Shown here: in pieces, positions 1 through 14,837 of the stretch
Layout of the letters: every line of letters begins with the position of its first letter
Numbering within the stretch: the stretch's first letter is position 1
Origin: Triops longicaudatus
Lineage: Eukaryota; Arthropoda; Branchiopoda; Notostraca; Triopsidae
Length of the DNA stretch: 64,000 bases
Direction of reading: 5' to 3'
Assembly (NCBI GenBank): GCA_022885665.1
Contig: JAGQDJ010000026.1
Coordinates: forward strand, 310,001-374,000
The notes under the pieces: generated by a model
The model's database searches: none
Told to the model about the DNA's origin: nothing
What the model saw: only the letters and a program-made list of their open reading frames with translations
Translations under genes and position numbers: made by a program

Positions 1-1250
1 AGCCGTTCCATTAATTTCGGCATTATACAATAAAAAAAAAAAGTTCGTCGATTTTTTCAAAAGATAAGCCAAGTTGCGTTTTTCTTTAAACCCGTTGATT
101 TAAGAGCTTCCAGTTCGTTTTATTTGCCGTTAACGTCTATTTAAACTTAATTTCATTTTATGGCTAGATTTACCGTCGAGCTGAAGAAAGAAGATAAGAC
201 CAAAAACGTTTTAACCTTAAAAGGATACGCAGAAAAAAAGATACAAAGTTGAGCGTCACAGTGTTCTTTTAGAAAAATCGTCCAAACTTTCTAATTCAAA
301 TTTATTGCAAAAAGACTTCCAGAAAAGGGGTACAAGATAAGGTGATTAAAAAGACTAGTTGTACAGTGGTTGTTACAAAGTCCGTTATACCGTACCATAT
401 TGCTGATGAAGTCAAGAAAAACTAACGTAGATATAGACTGTGTACCATTTGTTGAAATATATGATTTGCCACGTGGTATCTCAATCTACCCTATTTTTTC
501 ACCCTATCACCATCCGGGTCCTTTCTGTTAGAGAGTAATTCAATTCATAGTGGAGTACACGTAATATAAACTTTACTCTCCTCGACCACAAATTCAAAAT
601 AAGAAGCTAGAAAATGTTACAATCGAGCACGATCTTCAAAACAGAGGAAGCATATAAAAGAAAACAATAATGTACTTATTAAGAAGTTCTTCGAAAACGT
701 CCAAACCTCAAGATTGTTAGACACCGACAACACACATTTTAATTTAACCATACAAAATCAGTTTAATACATAAATAAAAATATACGAAGTTCGATTTAAG
801 AGATATTTAAGATCATAATTTTTTTCTTTTAAAATTATGCAAAAAAGACAGTCTTTACATTTCACTGTTAAAATTTATCACAACTTTGCTAAGAATGGTT
901 ATCAACTATACGAAAAACTTCGATGTTACAAATGCCAACAATGGGTCGATTCTACTGGATTACCTTTACACGTCATCTTTACTGTTTTACAGGTTTAGAA
1001 ACTATAATACTGCTTCTGAGGTGAGAAAAATGAAGCCCCCTCCTAGACAGTATTAATTAAACGCTATGCTCGGTTCAAGAAAAAGGAAAAGTGATAACCA
1101 ACGATTACAACTCCTGATCGACATGCTCGTCGTTTGCATTTCGTGGCCCAGCATAAGGACTCGTCTCTGTGGAGCGTGACAGTGTGACACTTTACAAGTC
1201 TATAAGGTCTGATGCAAAACCGTTCCAGCTGGCAAGCAATTAATACTTAC
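1..1250. other. Non-coding, probably semaphorin intron
   Basis: AT-rich sequence with no supported exon on either strand. It lies downstream (minus strand) of the semaphorin exon at 1251-1338, whose donor GTAAGT opens directly into it. I looked for the next semaphorin exon, which should begin with G to complete the split Met codon, and did not find it, so the gene continues beyond the left edge. Confidence 0.5.
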
Positions 1251-1338
1251 ATGGCTCCAACGTAGAGAACATCCCGCTTGGCATCCAGGTGGAACGTTCG
1301 GTAATAGAGTTTCCCGCAAGTTAAACTTCGTATATGCT
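1251..1338 (-). CDS. Semaphorin exon, start of sema domain (class 2-like, partial gene)
   Basis: Internal exon of 88 nt. On the minus strand a long pyrimidine tract ending in CCAATAG precedes it and a GTAAGT donor follows it. It reads (E)HIRSLTCGKLYYRTF, then HLDAKRDVLYVGA(M). This is the conserved opening of the semaphorin beta-propeller: the first sema cysteine, the YYRTF strand and the LYVGAM strand. Semaphorins are secreted or membrane guidance cues that bind plexins. CGKLYYRTFH resembles secreted arthropod class-2 semaphorins most, which is from memory of the family rather than a search. The exon starts with two bases of a codon, so its upstream exon must end in phase 1; it ends with AT of a split Met codon. 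The remaining sema, PSI and Ig domains would lie left of the window. The identification is fairly firm; the subclass is less so. Confidence 0.75.
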
Positions 1339-4300
1339 CTATTGGAAGACAAAGGACAAGACAACGAAAAAATGTAAACTGTCATTAAAAGTTTCTAGTA
1401 CAGGATCAACGTGGTCACCCACCAACACACATCTACATCCACATCCCCACATCTTCAACACACACGCGAAATCACAACAATAGCCCTTTCATATCCCACG
1501 CTATGGAAAGCTTTGACAATTACTATTCATTTTGTACTACATTTATCTTCTCTCGTCTACAGCACCGCGCTACCCCTCCGTCTCTCCCCCCCACAACCCC
1601 CGTTTTACCCCTAACTCAAAGGATTATTGATTTTCGTATAGACTCCGCTTTTCCGGCAGTTCAAGAAAATTTAAGCTTTCGTGGGAGCATACATACTGTA
1701 CAACTCACCCCCACCAACTCCGACACAGCCCCACAAGCTTATTTCCCCGACACGGCCCGCCCAATACAGTCACGCATGTTTGCAGCAACCACCAACATTA
1801 CAACCTATCCAGCCTGAGAAAAAGTAAAATCGAAACATTTTGCCCCCATAAGCACTCACCGCGGCAAGTTTTGCTTTTCTTTTTATTCTTTTACGATTGC
1901 CCGAGCAGAAAATCCAATATTGAGCGACTTTGGCACTGCTTTGGCAACCAAGTATATTGCTTTTTCTCGGGTGGCTCTTCTCGCTAATGTTCCAAAAGTT
2001 TCAAAGTGCAAGCAGCCGGAGGAAAAATGCTTCAAAATTCACTCAACCTTGCGAGGCCAAAGATTTCGTCAATAAATATGGCCAAAAAGAGTCATCTCCA
2101 TTTCCGAAACAAAAATCCTCATGTCTGAAAACGTTTTATGCTTTGGTTCTTTACTTTTAGCACCAGATGACAATCGTGACGGGTATACATACTCAACATT
2201 CATCTTCAATACTCCAGTCCTGCTACTTGCGCTTTTTCTCGCCTGTTTTTCGCCCTTAACTCGCCACTGCAGCCCGTATCGCAAGACAACCCAGTGACTA
2301 AGCTTTCACCGTGAAGGATTTACAAGATTTTTCTCACTTCACTGCAAACAAACGTGACATTTGTACACGTTTGCCCGGAAACTCGTTTCCTTGGCTATTT
2401 TATTTTGACGAATAGGTATTGGCAGAACACTAATCCCGAGGTTGACGAATTCCTAACAGTTCTTATACACCAAAGTCTTCCTAATCCGACACACAAAAGT
2501 ACTGGATTACTAAACGTATCTGAATGCCTGATTTTATACAGTTACAGATGCAAAAAAATCAAGTCACAAAGAAAATTAGGCTACAATATTGTGCATTCTT
2601 GCGGAATAAAGCAAACTGCACTCAAATAGCTCCATTGACTCTTTACAACGTGGACACAAATTTGCCAAAAATTCCATCTTTGTGAAGAATTAAACCTTAC
2701 ATCTAACAACTAGCGTACCGAGTACGACTGATTGGGGTAAACCTTTCAAGTAAAACTAACCTCAGCTTCAGTTATGAACTTGCTCTGTTGTACTCTATGA
2801 TTTCAAACGAAAAATAAAATTATTTTTCTTTTTTTAAATATGGTGGTCGTGAAGCTTCGAGTGCTAGTTGTGAATTATTGTAGGAATTAAGCGAGACGAA
2901 ATATAGCACCAGCAATAGGCTTTGAGCCGTAAAAAGAAAAAAAATATATAAAAAGTGTATATGAAATTTCCTTCATATTAGGATATTTCATTACCACAGA
3001 ACGAACAATACGTGCGTAATTCTCTCATTTTCTCAAAATTAAATCACCCTCTCGTTCATTATGCGCTACCTCATTTTTCACCTCAAGTTCCTTAAAAAAA
3101 GTTTGCGTTTTAATGAACCACATAGAGCTGCTCGCTTGTTTTTTCAGCTCTTTCCCTACTGGTGGGTTGAACATTTCCTAATTTCTGAAGCCTGCTTTAT
3201 TCAAGTTGCATACGCAGCCCAAAATAGGGACAATTCAGAAGTACTCTTATCTCCCTGCCTACGCGTCTTGGAACCTTCTGTTTTTCTAGACTCTATTTCC
3301 CGTCCAAACAAAAGATCAATGCTCGTCCGTTCGTGCAGATTTCTATTTTTACAAGGCAAGAAGACGAGATTAAGAAGGCGTCTCCGTTGTTTTTCATCAT
3401 TGCTCCTCCTTGTTTCTCTCTTGTCTTCCCCAAGCGTCATAGCAATCGTGCTTGTCTTCGTAATATCAAGCTTTAGAACACTTGATAGTATCGCCAGCCA
3501 AGCATAAGAAATAAACTTGTCGACTGCCGAGGATTTTTGCGACGACAAGGACCCTACGATATTAGTCTTAACCAACTACGTCTAGAGAGACGTGATGTAC
3601 AAAAACTGTCTTTCTCTTCAACTGTCAGCCCCGCCCGCCGTTTCCTCCTTAGGGGTCTCGCATGCTCTCTTCTGTATTGGTAATCAACTCATTAGCGATT
3701 AACATCTCTTCCTTCTCCCCGCCGGGTCTCAAATCCTATCCTGGCATGCTCGACACAGCATCTCAATCTTACCCTCCCCTAGCTAAATTCGCTACAACTA
3801 CCAAACTGCTAACAAGTCCGTCCCAGTGCCTTCGTCGTCCCCAATGGTCAAGTTGGTCCATTGGCGTCCCTCACGAACACGACGCTTTTTTCGTTTTCTT
3901 CCCACGTTATTGTCGCCCCTTAAACTGTCCCTATAAGGTGACAAGAACGAGCCAAAGACGTGTTCAAGCACACTCTTCCTTTTTCTTCCCCTTCTCTCTT
4001 AACGGACTCTGGCTCTCTCACTCCTGCGCTCTTTTCTTCCCGGTACATTCACCACGCTAATTACCAGCGACGTGTCAAGTGCATCTTGCTTACCAGCATA
4101 CAGAACACTGCGAGTCTTAAAGTTCCAAATTCACAATAGTACTCCATGATTTCTTAAGTCCCAGCCAACAGAAACATAAAATCTTGAGATTCTGCTTCCC
4201 CCGAAAAAAAAGGAAACTCTCAACTGTTCGTTCAGAAATTGGTTCAGACTGCACTTCTCAATCCTCAACTCCTTAACCCTCCAGCTAAAGAGGCCAGATA

Positions 4301-4677
4301 AGGAAAAATAATAAAAAAACTGAGCGTCTTGTACAGCTGCGTTCACGCCAGATTTCAATTCATCCAAGCTTGTCAAAAATGTAGGCTAAACGACGTAAAT
4401 CGCATCCTTATATTGACTTGTGGCCAACTTCATCCGGAAAATAAAAAATAAAAAAAAAAACATATAGCGCTAATATAAATACTGACCAACTGACGGTGAC
4501 TTTTTGACTACGCGAAAAGCTTACTTTTAGATATTTAAAAAAAATCAGTTGCTTAAAAATACTTAAATTACCTAACTAGTCCACGTAAGAAAGAAACACT
4601 TCAATCATCAAGATTAATTATTATTTACTGCATTACAATATTACTTGAATTACTTTGATTACTTGAAAACATAACTA

Positions 4678-4850
4678 CAACAGCGTCTCGTTACAACGAA
4701 TCCTCTTTATAACAAACTGTCGGTTACAGTGGACGGTCTGCATGATTTCGAGTTACGGAAATATATAAAAAAGCGTCCCATGATTGGCAATTCGGACAGA
4801 TCGAACAGTTTATGATGTTCCCTAGGTTAGTTATAATGAGATTTTAATAT
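4678..4850. mobile_element. pogo/Tigger-like MITE, degenerate
   Basis: The left end (CAACAGCGTCTCGTTACAAC) and right end (TTATAATGAGATTTTA) are imperfect inverted repeats of the CAGTAGAATCTCGTTATAACG-type terminus that recurs through the window. An internal cgaacag...gttccc block is also shared with the other copies. There is no coding capacity, so this is a non-autonomous copy of about 173 bp. Confidence 0.6.
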
Positions 4851-4920
4851 ATTTCTTTTAATTTTTACTTAATATGTAAAATTTCGTTCTTCTGAATTTT
4901 TTCGTAATTTCGTGTCTCAA

Positions 4921-5020
4921 AGTTTGTAAAATATAAAAGAATTCTGATTTAACGAATTTTGGATATTGCGAACAGTTTTTGGGCTCCCAATAAGTTCGTT
5001 GTAGAGAGATTTCCTTGCAC
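4921..5020. mobile_element. pogo-like MITE, right-half fragment
   Basis: Contains GATTTAACGAATTTTGG, ATTGCGAACAGTTTTTGGG and a terminus-like AAGTTCGTTGTAGAGAGATT. These match the right half of the element immediately to the left. No left terminus was found, so this looks like a second, truncated insertion. Confidence 0.45.
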
Positions 5021-8000
5021 TTAAAGTTATTTAAGGAGTATTGATATTTTCTGATTTGAATTTATTTCTATGTGAGATGTATATGAAAGAAATGTTCAAT
5101 AAAAGCTAATATCTGTGTTTTGTGGCTACATTTATTAGAAATACGCTGAACTCTATGTATGGATAAGCTATTGATTCAGTATCTTGAAGTCAAATACAAG
5201 TGGGCTAATATGATGCGTGTTACAAAACAACTCCTACTATGCCAATACGCAGCCAAAAGAGATCCATCATCGTAATAGGCGTAATCACTACCCATGTCTA
5301 CTTTCATGCATCTCTGCACATCATTTATCATGCAACTGCGGGCAAGGAGAAGGAGGACAGTGTCTCTGGAACTGCGACGTATCCGCTACAATATACTAAG
5401 TACCGTGCTCACATTACGTGCCATGTCCCGGATACTTTTACTCCCCCAAGTTACTCTTGATTTCGCCCTAGATTTTATTTTCGCTCACACTTTGTTCCTT
5501 CATGTTGAACAAGTTTCGGAACTACACATGCTCTTTCCTTGATTAGAAGACTAAAGGCAGGATGTCCGTTAGATCCAACTTCTGCAATGTCAGTATGACG
5601 AGGATTAACTCTGACTAATAGTCATATGACTTGAACCGAAAAACACGGATGTCTATTAATCCGAAGATGCCCGAAAGTAACGGACCGGTGTCACTCCTCT
5701 ATAACGGACCAGAGTGTGCTCGTTTAATCCTACAGTCCTCATGAGTCACAAACCGGACTTTCAAAAAATAAATTTTTTAAAAAATATTTAGACATGAATT
5801 CACTGAAAAAACTACGAACAAAAATAAACTATGAACAAAATAACTATGACAAATAAGAGCTACAAACAAAAGTAAAATAAGGAAGAAACAAAAGAAAACG
5901 AAATAAACCCAAAGTTGCATCGAATGTCACCACAAGAGAGTTGTCGCATGTAAACTCGCACGTCCGCGCACTGAACTTCTTTCTGATCCGACTCGGAGTA
6001 GACTTTCGTCCGAATCGCCCTTACAATGCGAGCAGAAAGGGTTTCAACTTTCCTTGGAAATGGCAGTATACAGTCAAGTTACTTCAGTGAAGTTATTCCA
6101 AGATTACTGCCCTTTAAAGTACAGTCTTGCCCTCAACTCTGGAAACTCTCATTACCAGGGTAAATTATTCATTGTACATGGCATACTTTGAAGTCTACAT
6201 CAGGATAATAACACTTGACGAGTCCGATTCTAACGATTTTACGCTGAATCATCTTTCCGCATTTTCATTCTTTGTTTCGTTTTTCCATTCTTATATTATT
6301 TAAAGGAAAGTACCCTTTATGTCGTAAAACCGTGAAACTGTCTACACAGCTAAAGGAACGTTTTAACCAAGTTTCACATGGAATATGCAAATAACCTGAT
6401 AAAGCACTGTAAGGCTGACAGCTATATGAAAACCGCCCCTCTAGCCCGTTACCCAATCTTGTTATCGAATTCCCACAAAAATATTTCAGGGAACCCGGAC
6501 TAAAGTATGGAAGAAACTACCCCAAAAAACTCGCCCCCTTTAAGCTAAAGGGGGGAAAACCTTCAATTGAATAACGCTGTACACGTCGGGGGTTTTGTTG
6601 AGCAAGATAAGGCGACAAGTTTGCTGTCGTCCACCGCAAGATAAATGGTTTTACAAACCTGAAGAAAAATCTGAAAAGAACCAAAAAGGACCGAAAATTC
6701 ATTAGAAGGTTGTGGTCAACACAACGATCCCGCCGTCCTAGACTACGCCTTTCGCTGCATACAACTAGTGGCCTCAGCATAATATGACACTCTCCGAAGA
6801 CCCCCCTGGATATTTGACAGGCTCCAATCTTTAATGGTTTCCCCTCGTTTGTCACCTGGAGACGGTCAATATTCTCTCTCTTACTCGACCAACGTTCCGG
6901 AGATGCTTCTTCTTTTCCCCGTACAACGCCCACCATTGCAAACAGTCGTGTGGCTTTGCCTGTACCGTCTTTTGTGGCAGGAAAATAACACAAACCGAAA
7001 CAGGAAGCTAAAAAGCTTTTTTTTCTTTCTTTTTGGGTTCTTTTTCTGTTTTTCAAAGACGAAACCCCCCAAAAGGCTAATGGAATTGGGCAAAAATGGG
7101 AAGCTGCCGTGAGACAACCTACCCCGGCCCATATGTGTCTCCGTGTTTGTGTGAGTGCTCGACAAATTTCGATTCCGGTTGCCATTTCCATGGGCTATTA
7201 TACTATTGAGAGGAAGAACAGAAGAGACAGGGAGATCCAAAGCTCCCCAAACCAAACCCAAGACGGACCCAGACATACGACAAGCAAGCGCCCCGACCTG
7301 ACGACCTTCCTGTATCCCTTTATGCCAGGGCACCCAAGGGAGACCTATTTGCTTTTGCATTATTCAGTGGAAAGAAGAGACTTGAACTCTTGAGGCAGTG
7401 CCTAACATTTTTCAATCTCACCCCCTTCGATTTACCTACAGCGACTTCGTCCTATAGCCTTTTTGTCAACCATTGGGCACATAGACAATCATCCCTACTT
7501 TAACGGTGGTCCCGAGCTACGCATCGTACTTTTACACATTGATTTTTTTAAATGAGCTTTAACTGAAAAAATACAATTTTTTAGTCGAGTACACCAAAGA
7601 TATTGCTGCAGCAATATTACACGCCTCTTAAGAGTCATGAACACGCCTCTTAAAAGGGTCACGAACATAAGGTTGAATTCTCTGAAGTTTCACAGTTTTT
7701 AATGTTTATATGTAATGTCTGCGATTTCGTGGAATCAATTAAGCGAGTAAATAGAAGACCTAATTGACGAACAATACTGCGTGGTCCCTAGAGAAGTTAT
7801 GAACAAAATCACGTCACATAATCTTGCTTAAAGTTTTAAAGATTTGTAATGCTTACACTGGCATTCAGTGTTCCGGTATTTTCGCGGAATCAATTAATCA
7901 TGTAAATAGAGGGGCTGCCTGTGCTAACAAAAGCGTACTAACGAAAGGAAGCGTTGGACAAACGGGAAGCAATGGACTCCTTGGCCTTAAAAGTTTCTGT

Positions 8001-8892
8001 CCAAAAGCTAACGAATATCGATGACTTGGTGGTGTTTGTAGGCTGTAAGTCAATAAGGCCGGTAATGGTATACTGTGCCGTGTAAAGCGGTTAAGAAGGT
8101 ATGGGCAACTGGGTGCAAACGGACCTCACTGGCTCCGGGATCGGTTTTAATGTTCACCGGGCGTTGGCCCGACCAAGGTATGGATTTAGAAGATCCAATA
8201 TATGTAACCCTGTAGCTTATTTCTGACAATGAAAAGCCATTATGTTGCTTGCTTAGGTGGCTGAAACTTTGGCACACGCCAATCTGCGTAGTAACAGACG
8301 GTATAACCTATCATTGAGATTAGGTAGCTGTTCTAAGGAGGTATACGATGGGCGGGTATGCACAACCAAAGGTTAGACCACGTATAATTACATTACATAT
8401 ATGATACCAGGCTTTTTGCCTGATATGTCCATATAAAGACTCTCGTTACTTTAATTGCAGCCTCCGTAAATGTCAGCAGTTGCTGAAAGCAGGTGTAACC
8501 ATACTGAAGAAGTATCGAATTTGCAAAATTGGTAGAAACAATGCCAAAATTTTTCACAGCAGAAAATTATCGGATAAACGAGGAAAGCCGGGCAAAGGGT
8601 AATCAATGTCTTGAACTATTTTTTTACGATCGGATAATCGTTATGCAGGGCAGACACTGCTGTAAGATATATCCACACTAGGAAAAATAAATTATGTCGG
8701 ATAAGAAGGTAATTAGTGTTAAAGATTTGGTTTACAAGAAATTATTCTTCGTATCAGGAAAAAAATTATTTTTTTAATGCAAACAAACTTGTTTTACACC
8801 GTTTAAAGCTTTTACTAAAACGAAGAAGCATCGAATAATAGAGGTTATCAGCTATCAAAGTTGTTCCATATGAGTATTTGTCGTGTCAGGAA

Positions 8893-8902
8893 GGGGGGGG
8901 GG
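8893..8902. repeat. G10 homopolymer
   Basis: Ten consecutive G in an AT-rich context; simple repeat. Confidence 0.9.
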
Positions 8903-9177
8903 TAAGAGGCTCAAAAGTAGCTTCCGTGAGTAATTACAAACATAAAAGGAGTATAAATCAATCGGACAAAGGAGGTCAACAGATAGAAAAGGATCGGTTA
9001 AGAGGTGACTTATACGTAGGAAAATCATACCTCTTAAAACTATAAAACACTACGCATAAACCAAGGTGGTCCAAAGAGAAATAATTGCTACGTAGATACT
9101 ATACTAAATCATACTTCATCGGAATAGAATAATGTCAATATACAGAAGTAATGAAGAACGTATTAGAGGCTTAGTTT

Positions 9178-9179
<2 letters not shown>

Positions 9180-9208
<29 letters not shown>
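9180..9208. repeat. Poly(A) run
   Basis: Twenty-nine consecutive A. No coding sequence or poly(A) signal next to it points to a processed pseudogene; simple repeat. Confidence 0.9.
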
Positions 9209-9210
<2 letters not shown>

Positions 9211-12200
9211 GATATATTAGAAAAGAGGGCTGCAGGTTAAAAAGCAATTTGTCTTAATAGTAATTTTAGATATTAAAAGAAAACTTTAACACTTAAGCGA
9301 CATGACGGAAAACACTATCAGTTAAGAGTAATATCTTTACTAAAAACACAAAAAGTTATATACCGTCTAGCACTACACAAAACACCACTCAGTCACGTAG
9401 GTTTTGACTATATGCAAGACTGTGTCCTAGATTGAAGTATTTCTGCCTAAAATGTCTTCAGGTCCATATACTGGCATTGACTTACATAATCTGAAAGATA
9501 TTTCCTAAAGAAAAAGCCATAAGAAAAGGGGAGGAGTATGCAAAGCCTAAGCTCTGGTGCCGTTTGGGGGCAGTTTGTCTATGTGGTTGCGATTGGTTAC
9601 TTAGTGGTGACAGGCTGTCTCGTTTTTTAAGGTTGGCGTTTCCTGGCAGGCATAATCTTTTTATTTCTCACCTTCCCGGTGCCTACCCCTCTGCCTAAGC
9701 CTCTAATAGGTTTTGAAGCCTTCAAAGTTTAGGTGACAAACAAATTCAGGCCGCCCATTTGGCAGCTGCCTCGTTTATTTGCATACGACGCTCATAAAAA
9801 ATTCCAAGACGCATGGCCCAAGTCCGTTTCAATTTCCGTGTACAGGGTCAGCTCCAGCTATAATAAAGCCTCCCGTTTATCAGCACTTGGACTCCCCGAT
9901 TGGCACACGGCAAAGCGAGCTGTTATGAGCCACACCGAAGCAGCAAGAAAAACAAGTCCATGAATGCATGATAAGCCACAGTGCGGCTTACGACCAGCTT
10001 ATTCATTGCCGAAGCCCTACATCCTGTACTTGTCCGTGTACATGTGGGAACCAGTTTCTATGTGGACAAGTTGCCAGGGCAAGAGCCCTAATTACATACT
10101 CTCCTGCAAATCTCCTGTTATTAATCCCCAAAAGCTCGAATAATGTGCATTTTAATGTGGACTATACAACATCAGGAAGCTTTACAATTATGCAAGGAAC
10201 GCGTTCCTATTGCCAAAAAAAAGGTGGCAACTTGGCATTCCCGAGCTGACCGAGGCGTTTTATCACGAAATGTATTCTCTCAAGCCTACACTTTTCAAAT
10301 ATCCACCACCCCGTAAATTGAATCCATTGAACAACGGTGCACTCTATCTCCATAAAGAATTCGGCTTCCGCTCATCCGAAAACCTCTCGAGCTTTAAAAT
10401 ATTCCGAGACTCGTCTACGAAAATTTACTTTTCTCTCCAGCGTTCTCTTTCTATGTCGACTCGCTTAAAAATCAAGAGCGTGGAACGCAACGACAAGAAA
10501 CTAAGACAAAGGGAACTTGAAAGATCTGAATACCAAAATTGACAGTGATCAATTCAAGTGTCGTGGACTCCATCGCCAATGTGGATCTTGCCTCGTCCTT
10601 TAAAAACTCTCTCTTTCTGTCTGTATGTCGCTTTTTCGGTGCATGAATTGAAAATGAATCGTCGGTTAAGTCTGGACTCGCTCCCCGTCAAGACGAACTG
10701 ACGTAATTTCTGTCATCCTCCTTTATGAATCCGTGTTTGAGTCGCTAGGAAGGTTGGCTGTCTCGCAAGCTAAACATGGCAGCCGTTTGAAAAATTAATG
10801 CATTATCTGGGGAGCTTTTTAGAGCACATAGCTCTGCTCACGCAAACTTGATATTCCGCGAAGCTTGCAGCATTAAAGTTCAACTCATGAGGTCCCCGCC
10901 CCTCTTGTTAAAAGAGACAAGTTTGGGGACCCATCTCGCCTCAACTTGACAACAAATGTGTTCCTATCACAGCCAACAACTTCATTTGCTTTTGTGGGTC
11001 CATACCGAATGCTCCTGAATTTTCCTCCCCTTAGGCCAGTTAGGAATGCTAGTGATTTTCTTTGGCGAAACGAACACCTTCAAAGCCATTTTAATTAGCC
11101 CTTCTCTAGCTTCAAATGCTTGCTGGCTAATTTCACATTCGGTTTGCTTGCTTCCTAAAGCTCACAAGGGTACGCCCCCCAAACTGCAACACACAAAACT
11201 TGGATCAGCATCACAAAAGCAACACTAATGAAGCCATGTAGACTCCCAGCAGCAGTCAGCGGGCGGAAAAAGAGTTGTGCCCTTGTCAAGAGCGAAAAGA
11301 TCTTGATGGCTGGCAGATGCTGCAGAAATACAAGCCCAATAGTAACTCTGCAACGCTTTCGGAACAAACTACCCCTCGTGTGTCTTTACCCTCCAAGGGG
11401 AGGAGTAAAAAAAGGGGCGCAAAAACTCATCTTTTTCTCCTTGACTGCTCCTTAACTTCCATCTCTAACCACCACAACCCTCCCGGTAAATCTTCCCAGC
11501 TTTGGGCATTTAACTTTATCTGCGGGTGGCAGAAATATACTACAGATCGCTGAACATGCCCCCAACTATTGTATCCCCCTTTTTTATATTATTTCTTCCA
11601 GAAATCTTACAACGGCCAAAAATCCCCCTCTTTTCCTTCGTTCCTACAATGTCAAGTCTTTCGCTTGGTTGCGTGATGTAATAGTCGGCCAGGCTATGTC
11701 TTTCTATATAGCTCTCATTGCTTTTCGGGGGCCCTAAAAGTTTTTTCCCAGACATGTCCAAGCTCGGTAAAAAACAATTCACAAGAGGACAGCCACAGCC
11801 ACAGAGCTAACCAGCAGCAGTTACTCCCCATCCGTGATATCAATACACTAATACGTTACGCGTTGTTAAATAGTCACAGTGGCGCGCAAAAATGCTAACG
11901 CTGTGACGTCACTCGGGAAGCGCACACATGCAAGTCATTTGGAACCGCTTTTAAAACGCGCTTGAAGTAACAAAGGACTTTTAAGTCCCACTTTCTCACA
12001 CTAGTTGCGAAAATTCGTACTACCCCAGTCAAGCTTTTCTACTCCACCCACTTTTAAACTTTCCAAAAAGAATTTTCGGAAAAAGGGAATTCAAATTTAC
12101 TCCCTCTCCTGCGTCGTTTAGAAACTTTACACGGTTAGCAGTTGCTCCCAGAGCTGTGAACCGCTCTCAATGTCTCATTTGCACATCACACCGTAGTAAA

Positions 12201-14825
12201 ATGCACAAGGAAAACGGTATATGCAAATGTCACGCAGGTCCCCGCACAGAAATTGCTACTCCCCCCCTCGAAAAACCCTTTTGTACCGTTCCGCTTAATT
12301 GTAGGGAACGTGAAATGATCCACGGGGCTCAACAAAAATTCTAATCCTTACAACTTATCTCTTGCCACCCCTTTTTCCACGACTCTTAATAGTATAAAGT
12401 TCCTATAGAGCGAATCGGGCCTTTTTAATGGGATAATTCGTGTGCCAAGAGTAACCTGCCACTCCACCAACGGACCAAGTGACGTTCAGGATATTAACAT
12501 ATTGTTACTAGTAAATTGCATCAAACGAGGATGGGTGTAGCAGAAGTTCGTCATGAAAGCCAGCAGACTTCACAATGCATCGCAGTACCTAGAACGGTAA
12601 CCCACGCATAATTGCACCCTTAGCTTTTACATCGCATCACAGCGAAATACGTTCAAGAATTAACAGCATAAATCTTTATTATAGCTTGTAGCCATAAAAC
12701 GGAAGTGCAATACTCTGCGACTAATATGCTAATAACGTGTCGAGGTAATGGGTAACGCAAGTAAAACATAGCGAACTCGTGAATATGGAATACCTCGTAA
12801 CAATTAATGCATTGTAGTCGTAGAGCGAGTAACGAAAACTCGCGTTTTCAATGCACTCAGCCTAGTCACAGTTGTCACATTACGCTATCATTTCAAAACT
12901 TGGTAAATAACAGAAATTCTTTGCATTATATCCGCCTCTTATACACACATTTTCTCCTGAACCGTGTATACTCCTCTTTACTACTGTTTTATGTCATCGT
13001 ATATTTAACGCATAATTTGCCAGCGCAGTCTGTCAGGGAAACTTTTTGCCTTACAAATCCTTTACGAAGTCCGACTTGCGAAACTACACCCAAGTGTGCA
13101 ATTCTCGCCTAATGTGGAAGTCTCTAAGTTGGGGAAGAAAAAGTAATTTTTTCTCTCTTTCCTACACAAAGCTCTTTCCGGAATACATCGCTTCAAAAAG
13201 ATGCGTACACTGGAACTAAGTTTATATTCCAAAGTTTCCCAGTATTACTAGGATTTAAAAAATTCTACGTCTCAGCTGTTGTTTCCCATTTTGGTGTAAT
13301 TGTGGATCATGAGACTGTGTTGAGCCAGTTCTGACTAGATTACGCGATTGGCAATGGCTGCATGCAAAAGCCATAGATACAATTAGGGATTTCACGCGCT
13401 TGGCCCAGAAAATATGTTATCCAGACGAGAATAATAGGTTCAGAACGCGTCTCAGAATTTTAATGCGCGATTTCCACAATTTCAGTAATTTACACATGCC
13501 TCTACACTTTTCCCCTGACGCCACAAAGGTTAAAAAGCTTTCTTCCCAAGTTACAAGTCAAAAATCCCATAAACAGACCTAAAGTTTCTAGCAGATAAAA
13601 CTTCAAAGCTGTAGAGACGAAAGTATACACCCTGCTAGAGCTAAATTTATGCAAAAATGGCGCTTACAAGGAAGTATCTATCCTTAACTTCGCGCATCTG
13701 CTCAATTCAAACGCTACCGGAAGTAAAACTTTAACACAAAACTTCAGGCATTTCAGGATTTGATTTCACTACAACTTTGGGACGCGTTCCAGGAAACATT
13801 ACACACAACCCCAAATTCATACCACGCTTTCTAGTATATTTGCCTCATATGCCCATAAAAAACTGGTACATTAGTATACCCTACCACACGTGTACCGTAC
13901 CACTTTTTTATGTGCACTTCACAATTGTGTTGCTCTTAGTAGAAAGTGGTCCAACGCTGTTTAAAAAGTCCAGGGCAAGTGTAATGACCTTCAACACACA
14001 TTAAGATAGGAATATCATACAGTAAGCAATGTGCAGTGAATGCCTATACTGCAAACGTTATACTGCAACTAAAGCGTACCAGTTTTTTATTATCATTGCT
14101 TTATGAGTAGAAAATAACTCCATGCGATTATTTGCTAGGTATATATCATTAAAAAAAAAGAAAAAAACTTTGGTAGCCAAAAGACAATTATACTTCTTAA
14201 AGGAGTGCGTTGTGCTGGTTTCTCAAAAAGTGGTTCAAAGTGGTCTATGAGAGAGTCAAGGGCAAGTAAACTGACCTTCAGCACCCAGTGCGCTACATGT
14301 ACCAATTTTTTTGCGGACATCTTATCCCTGCAAAATTGCGAAAATTCCGTAAAGAGTGCAAAGTTCAGCAGCAATGGTTTTCTTATTTACTCTGGCCAGT
14401 TTTAATAGAATTCTTAGCTCCATAAATTTTACGACTCCCCACGCTATTTAAGTTTCCAAGTCACAAAGCTACTGGAATTGAGCCAAAAAGTGGGCTAAAT
14501 TATCCCGGTACCTTCCTTAGGATTTTTAATGGGAAGACACGTAATCAGTCTCGTCTCTCTCTTACTTTCTTTCTCTAGTTTCTTTTCTTTTTCATAACTC
14601 ATACCACAAGCTGGGGAATAAACATTCTTTCACTGCCAACGTTGTTAAACAAGGCCAAGGCGCTGCAGCTTGAATATCAAAACCTCTGCAAAAGCAAAAG
14701 CCAGCAACGCCTTCCTCTTTCTTCTGCTTGCGTCTCTTCTCTCTCTATGTTAGATTCTTGGCGCTTTTCATGCATGAGGTCAATGATTGTAGCCTATACA
14801 ATCTCACCCACATTTTACCCATATA

Positions 14826-14837
14826 CCCCCCCCCCCC
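14826..14837. repeat. C12 homopolymer
   Basis: Twelve consecutive C; simple repeat. Confidence 0.9.

Noticed and set aside
6517..7191. Longest ORF of the left half (minus, 224 codons)
   Set aside because: It starts at a true ATG, but it has no recognisable domain, ends without a nearby poly(A) signal, and overlaps other long random ORFs in a locally GC-richer patch.
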